64,000 nt of DNA from Glandiceps talaboti (taxonomy: Eukaryota; Hemichordata; Enteropneusta; Spengelidae): assembly GCF_964340395.1 (NCBI RefSeq), contig NC_135553.1:17036501-17100500 (forward strand), given 5' to 3'. The notes below the pieces were generated by a model. The model was not told the DNA's origin. It was given only the letters and a program-made list of their open reading frames with translations, and did not search any database. The stretch's first letter is position 1. Each line of letters opens with the position of its first letter. The position numbers and the translations under genes are program-made. Positions 31,701 through 40,752 of this stretch are shown in pieces.

Positions 31701-34700
31701 CTGTGATCAGAGCCATTCACACAAAGTATATCTGAGGCAGTTTTAGTGAAACAGGTACTAGCTGTCACATACATGATAACAAATGAAGGATGATGAGAAA
31801 GTATACATGTAACCATAGAAACCAAACATACTCTTTTCCAATCTATGTGTAACCATAGAAACCAAAACTTACCCTTTTCAGATCAATAATGTCATCATAC
31901 ATGTCTTCAGCTGGTTTGTAGGATGGTGTACCAGCTCTACCAGACCTTGGTGTTCCTGTTAACATAAATAATGTATATTACATGTATTGGATATATTATT
32001 AGTATTTAATACTTCACACATAAGCCAAACTATACATATTCAAACCAAATGTTGCGGATTTATTTATTGCTTTATACTAATTCACATCAACGTTTATCTG
32101 ATACTTAAAATCTGAGTTGATGCCCATGAGTCAATATGACCAAATTGTCACTATTTTCCATAATTGTTTATAAGATAAATTTGCACAGGTGCAATTATAA
32201 AATTTATTGTATTCCCTAATGTTTTCATTCAACGAGATAACACTCGTGACACAAAGATTTTGTCATTTTTGGCTCAAATAGTGACAAGGTACATGTCACT
32301 TGTATTGTCATTGGCTGATTGAAGAAAACCAAGGTACATATGACACTTGTATTGTCATTGGTTGATTGATGAAAACCAAGGTCCTTATGTCACTTTTATT
32401 GTCATTGGCTTATTGGAAAAAACCAAGGTACATATGACACATGTATTGTCATTGGCTGAATGAAGAAAACCACGGGGGAATTATATCTAAATGTCATACA
32501 TTGCAAAGAATAACTGATCATACCATTGTAGTCTGCCGTTGTTCTGGTTCCATCAAACCCTTGTGGTCTCATTGTACCTGCAGATTTAGCCCTCTTGGTT
32601 CCTTGCATTGTAGGAGTACTCTGTGTTGTAAGGTCTGTTGAATACAAAGGTACAAATTATCACATGACATTAACTAGTATAGAGTTACAGTAAAAAGTAT
32701 ATTCTTAAAACAAATTTGTTTTGAATTATCAAAGTTTTCTAATTCCATAAATGAAATTTTTGGTATCAAGATAAACACAGCTCTTGATAAATTATGATAA
32801 GCAAACACTGCCAAGCTTAAAGTCCATCAGGCACAATTACTTTAAATTAATTTGATATTAAATGGATTTGCGAATTTATGATACATTGTAATTCTATAAT
32901 CTATACTCATACATAACACTTCTAAATGAACACATAAAATGCACCTATAATATTGACACTTTATGAATTATAGTAAACATCAACTATGGACTTTCACACA
33001 AGTTACTCATTGCTATCATAAGGAAGTCATAACATGCTGACAAATACTTGCTTTAATTAACAGATAACCTTCATGTTAGAACTTGAATTTGCTACCATGG
33101 TAACTTGAATTTGCTACCATGGCAACTTACATAAATTCCAATAAAACCTGGAAGTAGGTATTACACATCAACAAAACACTGATTGTATTCTATATGGTTA
33201 ATACAGAACATTATTTTGAACTAAACAAATTCTAAATTGAAACACATACTGTCACACTGAGTAAAACATGTCGCAAAGACAAAATACATGGCATACATGC
33301 GGTAATACACAGTATAACAGGAAACACACAAACTCACACAACATGCAGGATATTGGCATGAACATGCACTATGATTTAAAATGTCTAAAAACTTGTAAAG
33401 GATTTATATAAGTAACTTCCAAAGTCCTAGTCAAGTGCACACCTAGACTTACAGTAGTGCATTTTATAAAAACTTGTTAAAATGAAACATGATGCAGAAA
33501 AGCGGTGTCAATATCACAATGCAAGATACAAGACCCGTATAAATTTACACATACTATACCCCTTGTTAAAAAGTCTCTTCACTTACTATGATAATCTGAG
33601 AAAAAAGACATTATAGGTACAGTTTATTGGTACTGGGTCTACCAGACAGTCAACTATAGTCTACCAGACAGTCAACTATAGCGGATTTTCCAGTTCCAAG
33701 ATGCATTGCATGAGAGGCTATCGCTTATGTTACATTTAGTCTTGTTTTGTCTTTATTACATTTGAAATAACATTTTCATCAGGAAATGATGGTAAGACAT
33801 GTTGACGTCTTTAATTATGAGTGATTTTATAGAACAAAGACTGAAAGCCATCAATGATAGAGAGGGATTTTACGAGTGAACACAGGGTACGGTCAGGTGA
33901 CAACCATCCCCCTGAGCAGCGTGTGCAACCCCTCAGTGCGTACACAGTACATGCCATTGTATGGAGAGACACGCAATGCATCTTGGAACTGGCAACAGGT
34001 CTAAAGTAATAAGACGGCACAACAACAGTCTCCACTCTGTGTAGGGATGAACAACAGTAGTCTGAGGTCCATGGACACATTTTTTTCCTTCTGTGATATC
34101 TACCGAGTCACATGTATTAAACCTATCAAAGTGCCAACGACAACAGTATTTTACAATCTATCAGTCCATCAGGTAATAGTTTTTTTTCTTTTAAAGTATC
34201 AGAACTAAAATTTTAACATTTACTTTTGGCACTGTGATATATAGTTCCTTCCAAAGTGAAGTATCATGGTGTAATCAATCACAGTAAGACCACCCACTAA
34301 CTTAATTTTTATCTCTTGCCACTGACCCCAAAATGGGGTCAAGGTCATCAGATCATGACAATAGCTTGACTCTGATACAAACTTAGTTAGCTTTAATATG
34401 GCAATAGTAGTAAATCTTAACTGTTCCAAGAATGTATTCTGAAAAGTTATTTACCCATTTTAGTTCCTTTTTGTATTCATGAGAAAGAGTTTTGACTGAT
34501 TTATGCTATCAATACATTGACCAAGTTACTTCAGGAAAGACTTCTCACAAGTGAAAAATTCAGAATGGATGTTCATAGACTTGGGGTTCACAGATACAAC
34601 TGAAAATTTCTACTCTTACAGTCAAACAATTCTTTGGAAGCAAATCTCAAATATTTGCTTATTTCTCATCCTGACAATGCTGATAACATACAGTATCAGC

Positions 34701-37700
34701 AAAAACCTGGGCCTTGCTCCCAAATTTTTCTTTGACTCGGTGGGTAGAAATTTCTTTGTTTGGTTCAATTTTTACGACACTGGTAATCAATCCAGCCTTC
34801 AGTTTACTAAGATAGACACAATATAAATCTGTTGTTCTTCAGTGTGGTAGATTACATAAGTGGGTGATAGTGGTTCTTCTGTTGTGCAATTCTAATCATC
34901 CTGTGATCAAGATAGTGTAAACATTGGAAGTCCCAAACAACACTGCAAGTTCATAAATAACTAGTTTTCAGAAACGCCTCCCTACGGAGACTATAATCAA
35001 ACCAACGTCCATTCAATAACTTATCACTGTTGTATCAACATGTTGCAACAATAGTTTTAGTTTGTGTCTATCTTAGAAAACCAAAGGCTCAACTACATGT
35101 GTGAGGGCAATATATCATGAGTCAGTATTCAAATCAAAGTACTGCTCTGTATCTGAATATACATACACAAGTTAACTACTTACACCCTGTTCTGTTTTTC
35201 ATGCCGTCAATCCAGAAATCTCTAGCTGTCTTGCTTCTTGTGTCCACTACTTTCCTTCCCTTAGTGGTATTGTATGGTGAACCTGTATAGCGTAAAACAC
35301 ATCAAAATAATAAATTTACTTTAAAAAGTCATAAAATGTTGTGGACACCTACATTTCTACTTCTAACACTTTCACTATTTCTACATGAATGTCATTTTTA
35401 TCACCAGGAAGACTGCTGCTTTCAGCTTAGCTTACTTGACCATTCTTCACAATTTTATATTTTCAATTTATTGTCTGTCTGTTTGTCTGATTGGTTACTC
35501 TGCTTGCTCTGTACCATATTGCATTTTTTGTTACGTGATTTGTTTTGTGTTGTGTTTGATATGAGCATGTAAATTTCCCTTTTGGGAACTAAAATGTGTA
35601 AAAAAAACACCAAAAAACGCTGTCACAGTTACCATTTTCAACTTATTGGAAGAATTTTTGTAAGCATTTGAGTATTTTCTAACTACCATTACCTTGTTAA
35701 AATGTATCCAATTTGCTTACTATAAAACATTTCACATGTAACATTGCAAAAACAGATAAATCGTCTATTTACTGAGTACAATTTGCTTCAATCATGTAAT
35801 GTATGGCAGATAGACAATTAACACCATACAACCAATATGCCTTTTTTTTCAGCTACATAAATACAGAAAACACACCTTCCCCTACTTCTGAGATGAGGAT
35901 AAACTGAATGTGAAAGTATAATACATGGAATACAAGGCAAAAATTCCTTCTATTGTGTATCTACACAATAACATAATAACATATTATTGACGTGAATCCA
36001 CCCTTCTTTGTTGTCAACACTGCAAGGTTGACGGATTAGTAAATAACAGGCACAGTAAGGGATACCATGCAAGCAGACTTTTATTGAAGCAAATCACATG
36101 TTGTAAATGGTAATATATTCCTGGCCTAAATTTGAGATATCTAAGTCTTAGATATCTCAAATTTAGGACAGCGATATCTAAGTCTTAGATATCTCAAATT
36201 TAGGACAGAGATATCTAAGTCTTAGATATCTCAAATTTAGGACAGCGATATCTAAGTCTTAGATATCTCAAATTTAGGACAGTGATATCTAAGTCTTAGA
36301 TATCTCAAATTTAGGACAGCGATATCTAAGTCTTAGATATCTCAAATTTAGGACAGCGATATCTAAGTCTTAGATATCTCAAATTTAGGACAGCGATATC
36401 TAAGTCTTAGATATCTCAAATTTAGGACAGCGATATCTTACCACTTAGAACTTGTCAAGAGTCATGGTGGATAAATTGGGTATACAGCTCATTCACTCAT
36501 ATTGTCTTTTGTTACAAAACTGGTCGGTTTTTATACTAAGTGATTTATGTCAACTAGTTGGTCTTTAAGACTAAAGACATACCTTTTTCAGAGAGCTTAT
36601 CTGTAACAGTTTCTATTGTAAAGTGCCAGTGAGCATCATTGATGGATACTAGCTAGCGTTATTATTTTTCGATATTTTATATATTTAATGCAATCTGCTT
36701 TTAGTCCTTCTTTACGTTTGCTGATTTTTTTCTGTCTGCTGATATTTTCTTTCCTATCTAGATTTGCAATATTAACTTTTGTACAATGTGCCGAGACACA
36801 CATGTAATGCTTTTTTCAATAAGAGATAAATAATACATACTAAAATCTGATATACTCTGTCTACGCTGAATACTGTGTCTGTACTTTGTATTCAAAATGG
36901 CAACCGCTATCATGGTTACCATTTTCAACTTATTGGAAAGAATTTTTGTAAGCATTTGAGTACATTCTAACTACCATTACCTTGTTAAAATGTATCCAAT
37001 TTGCTTACTATAAAACATTTTCACATGTAACATTACAAAAACTGATAAACCGTCTATTTACTGAATACAATTTGCTTCCATCATGTAATGTATGGTAGAT
37101 AGTTCTACTGTTGGAAGTACTAGACTACAAATTTAACATCATGCTCCATTTTGGGAGTATTCAAACATTACCACCAACTGTGGAAGGTAATCATATTTTT
37201 ATGTCAATATAACTGTCTTACAAACTGACCTGGACAGCTACTTTTATAATGATTCGCACATCATTCGCACATTATATTTGCACATCACACACACACACAC
37301 ACACACAGAGTCACACAGTCACACACACACACAGTCACACACACAAACACACACACAGACACACACACATACACACACACACAGAGTCAGTCACACACAC
37401 ACAGTCACAGTCACACACACACACACACACACACTGTAAGTTACACACACATTCATTTTTGCATTGTGCTAGTATAAAATATTTCATGATGTACTGAACA
37501 TTTTTTTTTTCCATTTTGATTTTACCAGCAAAATATTCATCATATCTCTGACACATAAAACAAAACAAATATTTTACCTGTTTTCCTTTTTGATTTCTTT
37601 TTAGGTTTGGTAGACAAATCAATCTCTTCTTCTGACTCAGACGATAAACTCTGTCACAATAATTTAACATTATTATTAAACTTCTTGAAAAAGTCTCTTG

Positions 37701-38904
37701 AAGTGTGAAATCGGTCAGAGACTCAAAAGCCATATACTCTTTTTGCACTTACTTAAAGTGGCCATATGGATATGGATTGGTGATTTATGTTGGATTTTGA
37801 ATTTATATAACAATTTCATCATGACTTCCTACTTGAAAAATCAATGTGAAACAACATATGCCAAGTCCTTGTTTGTAAGGCAATACATTACAAAAGCATA
37901 CTAAGATTTAAAATGTTTGTTATTGTACTTACACTTTTTGCAATGTATTGAGTTACAAACACAGACTTAGTCAATGTTGTTTCACATTCATATTTAAGTA
38001 GGAAGCCATGATAATTTTTTTATAAATTGAAAATCCACATAATAAAATACCACCTCCTCATCCATATGACCAAGTTCACTCTTTGGGATGGTTATGACAT
38101 CTTTGGTTTAATACTGAGCTTGTCTGAACAATTCAACATCAAATTGTTATGGGTAGTTTAGTTTTATACTAGTATCATCAATATTGATAATAAAATACCA
38201 AACATTTTCATATTATAAAATTATGCATTTCTGGAGTAAAGTATTGGAATATGGATTTCACAATTTAATTACCAACATGCAAAAAACAATATCTAGACAC
38301 TTATTAATAAAATGTGCATTAACCTGTATTTCATCAAAAAGGCCAAATTGGACATTATTGACTACTGTGATATACTACCTGTACACACACCAACCCCATG
38401 GGGTTTCCCTTGCAATTTATTTTATCATTGCTACAACTTAAGCTGTGGAACATATTTTTCTGTGGGATTGGCATTGTTGACATACATGTATATTAATCAA
38501 GATCGGAAAATACCATTACCATGTAGGCTTTAACGGTTTTGTTAATCAATAAACGGTGAACAATTAAAAACTTGTACAAACAATACACAAGCATCAACAG
38601 CGAGAAGTTACTGTGCAACTACTAACGTGTTGTACTCGTAGTAATTGCAAATGACAACCAGGGGTGCGTGGTACGAGTATGGGTGCTACTGCTATTGCAT
38701 ACACTGATAAGAATTTTAATTGAGCCAGGAGTTATTACCTGAACGTAGGTCCCTGACTAATACTTATTGATTGGTGTCGTAAAGTGAAAGTGTTCGTCCC
38801 GCCCGGGTGGTCGAAATACCCGTGTGTGTTGTGTGAGCCTACCAAATACTTGACAACTTGTCACTTGATCACATACTCACCTCCAAAGCTAAGGTTTCAG
38901 GCAT
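19704..38904 (-). CDS. IQCE: IQ-motif containing E, 22 coding exons
   Basis: Ciliary scaffold: in vertebrates IQCE with EFCAB7 anchors EVC-EVC2 at the cilium base for Hedgehog signalling. Exons (minus strand, 5' to 3'): 38881-38904, 37578-37650, 35184-35282, 33587-33595, 32524-32634, 31873-31955, 31434-31547, 30917-30967, 29969-30039, 29596-29668, 28956-29014, 26293-26489, 25564-25622, 25134-25200, 24479-24632, 23965-24187, 23338-23364, 22543-22784, 22284-22378, 21708-21830, 21214-21245, 19704-19832. All phases agree: 704 aa (human about 695). Marks: EDMYDDIIDLK near 123-132, RRLEEEN...QVEQLLDPS about 151-170, KLQSDLKSTKLEEM 213-226, coiled coil about 125-440, IQ motifs at about 475-489, 499-514 and 555-572, and an acidic tail DESDDDSDDDLIIVP matching the human C-terminus. 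Divergent to SNX8. Confidence 0.95.
21386..21408 (+). repeat. TG run followed by a poly-G run
   Basis: A short (TG)n stretch passes into about 13 consecutive G, in IQCE intron 20. Similar poly-C runs occur at 13370, 47020 and 47285 and at 58990. Confidence 0.8.
22410..22507 (-). repeat. Two partial copies of IQCE exon 19 with its acceptor
   Basis: Positions 22410-22465 and 22471-22507 repeat 22342-22402 (TAGGAGTCAGAATCAGATTC onward). The first copy keeps the TTTTACAG acceptor but has lost three bases, so reading through it from exon 18 meets TGA TGA. The second lacks the acceptor and fits no frame. Both lie upstream of the true exon in intron 18. Confidence 0.85.
22942..23127 (+). repeat. 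(ACAT)n microsatellite in IQCE intron 17
   Basis: About 185 bp of ACATACAT with one AGAT break near 23081. It lies between IQCE exons 17 and 18, and the long Tyr/Met/Cys/Val frames across it are products of the repeat. Confidence 0.97.
23858..23965 (-). repeat. 27-bp tandem repeat carrying four 5' splice sites
   Basis: Four units containing GGGTAAGTGTACTATAAAAT on the minus strand put GTAAGT donors at 23964, 23937, 23910 and 23883. The first is the exon 16 donor. Use of any later one would extend the exon by 27, 54 or 81 nt and read V-S-V-L then TAA, ending the protein after the first IQ motif. Confidence 0.92.
23965..24187 (-). CDS. IQCE: IQCE exon 16, coiled-coil end and first IQ motif
   Basis: A 223-nt exon encoding EIRRLKKYIQDLEIQLSE, a Pro/Arg/Ser-rich linker, RRRDEEDERYRRAEELRQKH and the first IQ motif, AAKTIQGNWKKHKKR. 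Its donor AGG|GTAAGTGTAC is the first of four identical donors set 27 bp apart. The acceptor AATAAAG is poor in pyrimidines just before the AG. Splice phase selects this acceptor. Confidence 0.88.
24298..24420 (+). mobile_element. Fold-back family B, partial diverged copy
   Basis: The words TTTAATTTATGAAACAATTT, TTATCATTG, and ACTTGGAAAATCAATGTGAA match the arm of the elements at 37753, 61000 and 62778. Only one arm is present and it is diverged. In IQCE intron 15. Confidence 0.5.
24682..24815 (-). repeat. Diverged copy of the 5' part of IQCE exon 15
   Basis: It repeats about 24582-24655, including the exon start and the upstream intron word CACTATACCA/CCATACCACT, with about 35 extra bases and several substitutions. 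The acceptor TAG|GTAAGC has become GGG|TAAGC, so the copy probably cannot be spliced in. Confidence 0.8.
27038..27410. repeat. Inverted-repeat region with AATTGTGTGGTTC-type ends
   Basis: The left end reads AAATTGTGTGGTTCGTTCCA then GTG, followed by a GGTGGGGGTTGG block. The right end carries GGTGGGGGTCGGGTCATTGG and AACCAAACAATTT, an approximate inverse of the left. T-runs fill the interior. It may be a distant member of the repeat at 3271 and 54911. IQCE intron 11. Confidence 0.4.
29230..29546. mobile_element. TIR element family A, copy 2
   Basis: It begins GGTAATCCAGTCTTTGGTTT and ends with the inverse of GGTAATATGAGCCTTCAGTT. The core matches copies at 15712 and 34782, for example GTGATCAAGATAGTGTAAAA. 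It sits in IQCE intron 10, only about 50 bp upstream (plus-strand left side) of exon 10 on the other side, so it abuts the exon. Confidence 0.75.
30583..30868. mobile_element. Fold-back element family E, copy 2
   Basis: Shares GAACAAAAA, CTGGTCGTT and ATTGGTTCTGCAGTGTT with the copy at 14290, then an inverted pair: ATTATTCCCAATATTTTTTT on the left and AAAAAAATATTGGGGAA on the right. It lies in IQCE intron 8, 50 bp from exon 8. Confidence 0.6.
32285..32476 (+). repeat. About 50-bp tandem repeat, four units
   Basis: Each unit contains CAAGGTACATATGACACTTG then TATTGTCATTGGCTGATTGA. Units differ by a few bases. Located in IQCE intron 5, about 50 bp from exon 5. Confidence 0.85.
33091..33126 (+). 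promoter_or_regulatory. Two X-box-like motifs
   Basis: GCTACCATGGTAAC (33091-33104) and GCTACCATGGCAAC (33113-33126) match the RFX X-box pattern GTNRCC-N(0-3)-RGYAAC except at one base. RFX factors control ciliary genes and IQCE is ciliary, but the site is in IQCE intron 4 and is a 22-bp tandem duplication, so function is uncertain. Confidence 0.35.
33587..33595 (-). CDS. IQCE: Candidate 9-nt microexon of IQCE
   Basis: On the minus strand the sequence is TCTTTTTTCTCAG|ATTATCATA|GTAAGTG: a strong polypyrimidine tract and AG, nine bases, then a perfect GTAAGT donor. The flanking exons leave one base before and need two after, and 9 nt keeps the frame either way. Inclusion adds three residues (YHN). 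This may be an alternatively spliced cassette; it could be chance, though both sites are unusually good. Confidence 0.6.
33688..33996. repeat. Inverted repeat around AGTTCCAAGATGCATTGC
   Basis: CCAGTTCCAAGATGCATTGC at 33690 is answered by GCAATGCATCTTGGAACTGG at 33972. A 24-bp direct repeat, GTCTACCAGACAGTCAACTA plus TAG(T/C), precedes it. Possible MITE of about 300 bp in IQCE intron 3. Confidence 0.5.
34782..35093. mobile_element. TIR element family A, copy 3
   Basis: The best preserved copy: it begins CCTTCAGTTTACTAAGATAG then ACACAA and ends with the inverse of CTTTGGTTTTCTAAGATAGA then CACAAACTAAAACT. About 310 bp, no coding frame, in IQCE intron 3, about 90 bp from exon 3. Confidence 0.78.
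36125..36436. repeat. 37-bp palindromic satellite, eight units
   Basis: Eight head-to-tail units of CTAAGTCTTAGATATCTCAA then ATTTAGGACAGCGATAT start at 36141, 36178, 36215, 36252, 36289, 36326, 36363 and 36400, nearly identical. Each unit contains the near-palindrome GATATCTAAGTCTTAGATAT. The left edge (36125-36167) forms a 43-bp hairpin, CCTAAATTTGAGATATCTAA against its inverse. Located in IQCE intron 2. Confidence 0.95.
37281..37434 (+). repeat. CA-rich microsatellite
   Basis: CACACACA mixed with AGTCACAC units over about 150 bp, in IQCE intron 2, about 140 bp from exon 2. Confidence 0.93.
37753..38080. mobile_element. Fold-back family B, copy 1
   Basis: It begins TTAAAGTGGCCATATGGATA and, after about 325 bp, ends with the inverse CCTCATCCATATGACCAAGT. 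Arms of about 150 bp contain ATATGCCAAGTCCTTGTTTG and its inverse. Related copies are at 62778-63123, 61000-61168 and 24298-24420. IQCE intron 1. Confidence 0.8.
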
Positions 38905-40111
38905 AGTTACAGATCGCTCGGCAAATACGACGGAAGATCGCCAACTAAAGCTATATTACACGCGTTTTAGACGGTCACAGTGACCGTCTGCCTAGCTTGT
39001 ACTCGACAATGCCCGTAGAATTGCCTGATTTTGAATGTTTCGGGCAATGAACAGAAATAACGTCTTCAAGCCATTCACTCGTCCATGTTGCTGTTGGAGT
39101 TCCCAAACAGATGAGGACAAGTATGTACTTTGCATACTCTCGCGAGAGTTCCCGAGACAATCTTTGCGCTTTGGCTATAGATTTGGTATTTTCTCGATTG
39201 TTTTGCAAGACAAAGATAAAATGATATTTTTATGCGTTATATTTCTACCATGTTTTCGATAGAGAAAATTACACGTAGTTTCTAATTAGAATTTGTTTTA
39301 TATTTCACAACAGTGTAAAACTGGATTTGTGGATATTCAAGTTGCAGGGTATATACACACACAAATTCCCACAAGCGTATTACTAGTAACTCTAGATTAC
39401 TCCCGAGCAGTACGTCCCCGGAGTACGTCGAGGCGTGTGTTTTCATTAACTTACTTACGCGGCAAACATAAACGCGTACATACAAATATGTTCCTAATTA
39501 TCGAAGTACAAAAAATATTTTCAACTTTGATTTACAATGAAATAGTAAAGACAATCGTATGAATTTATCTTGGCGAATTCTCCAGCAAGATAGCCTGCTT
39601 GTGCAATGCAATGTGAAACCACAGAGGCGTGTAATATTTCATAGATTGTTGTTTTCCAGGTCTACAGACTAAATATAACAACCTTTTGATTAATATATAT
39701 TCCTACATGTAAGGAGAAGAGATAAATTAATTAGTACATGTAAAACCGTAACAACAGTTTTCAATGCTCTAATTACCAACTACATGCAAACATCTAACTG
39801 ATAAAAATGACACATGTATAATCACAAGTCCACTGTAGTCCAGTCATGCAGTGGTAGAGTTTAGGTATTCCAATCCAAAGGTTAAGTAAGCATATCTATG
39901 TCTAGTAAACGGATGGGAGACAAGTAGAAGAAATTACATAGACACAAATTACTCTAAATTCTTTAGTTACCAACCATGAACTACTCAGTGTCAGACTCAA
40001 ATTAGATGCTCAGTGTCGGACACAAATTAGATGATAGACAAAAAAGACAGAAGTAACCAAAATCAATCCGAAAAAAATAAATGTAAATAGTCTAAGCAGG
40101 GTTCGTAATAA

Positions 40112-40313
40112 TACCATATACCATACTGCTCTTTTAGTACTCTCAACAATACCTCATGATCCACAGTGCAGTGTCGAAGGCTGCACTTAGACCAATTGCA
40201 GCAAGAACAGTGATTTTCTGTTCCTTCATGTCCCACTGGATGTCATCAATTAATTTAAGCAAGGCGGTTTCACAACTTAAATTCACTCTGTAAGCTGACT
40301 GGTAGTCCGGGAA
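40112..40313 (-). pseudogene. Decayed non-LTR retrotransposon reverse-transcriptase fragment
   Basis: The minus strand reads FPDYQSAYR, then CETALLKLIDDI, then LSAAFDT, and after a frameshift DHEVLLRVLKEQYGI. This is the classic order of palm-domain motifs in LINE (Jockey/CR1/L2-like) reverse transcriptase: QSAYR, TALL..L.DI, LDLSAAFDTVDH. The usual first Asp of the LDLS motif is Gly, and the frame is broken by a shift and stops. Only about 67 codons remain, with no other LINE parts seen. Confidence 0.75.
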
Positions 40314-40729
40314 TTGACGTACACATAGATTCTAACTTTCGGATTTTAACTACCGTATAAGACCTGTATAAGACATGAATCGAAAAATATTTACTTGCAA
40401 CGAAGATTCTCCACTCTGACACATTACATATATAAATGTACATATGTGTATCAGAATTACTTGGCAAACTGATAAAAAATCACCAAACTTTATGAGTGTG
40501 TGCATAAAGGAATACAAAACCCTACCTACGTTTCGTTTCAATTCATTAATTGTTAATACAATAATGACCAATGGCAGTACAAAGGTATAAAGGAGCCTGA
40601 ACAAAACCAGTGACAGCGTCACAAGTACCAGAGTATAATCATAAAGCACGCCGCTTATATCGGGCGAGTTGGTGAATCATACTTTCGTTTTCACAGGAGA
40701 GGTCAGAGGTTAGGAGGAGTGTGTCGATA

Positions 40730-40737
40730 TCACGTGA
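40730..40737 (+). promoter_or_regulatory. TCACGTGA E-box upstream of SNX8
   Basis: This palindromic 8-mer is the core of the CLEAR/M-box site (GTCACGTGAC) bound by TFEB/TFE3/MITF, which drive lysosome and endosome genes. It lies 15 bp before the SNX8 ATG, which itself sits in AAGATGGC, a YY1-like start. Whether it is upstream of the transcription start is unknown. Confidence 0.4.
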
Positions 40738-40752
40738 GCACTCAAACTCAAG

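Larger units (their letters stand above)
38905..40752. promoter_or_regulatory. Divergent gap between IQCE and SNX8
   Basis: The two genes read away from each other across 1.85 kb, so both promoters lie here. The IQCE start codon at 38904 (MPETLALE) is followed by a GTGAGT donor. The SNX8 side has TCACGTGA at 40730-40737. A decayed LINE fragment occupies 40112-40313. The open frames at 39035-39262 and 39293-39562 look like no known protein. Confidence 0.6.

Noticed and set aside
36125-36436. CRISPR-like array
   Set aside because: The 37-bp repeats are directly adjacent with no spacers, and the DNA is animal.
37335-37748. 137-aa minus-strand open frame
   Set aside because: It begins across IQCE exon 2 but in a different frame, and its end is CA-repeat translation.
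39035-39562. Possible small genes in the IQCE/SNX8 gap
   Set aside because: Frames of 75-89 aa have no recognisable motif, no clear splice partners and overlap one another on both strands.
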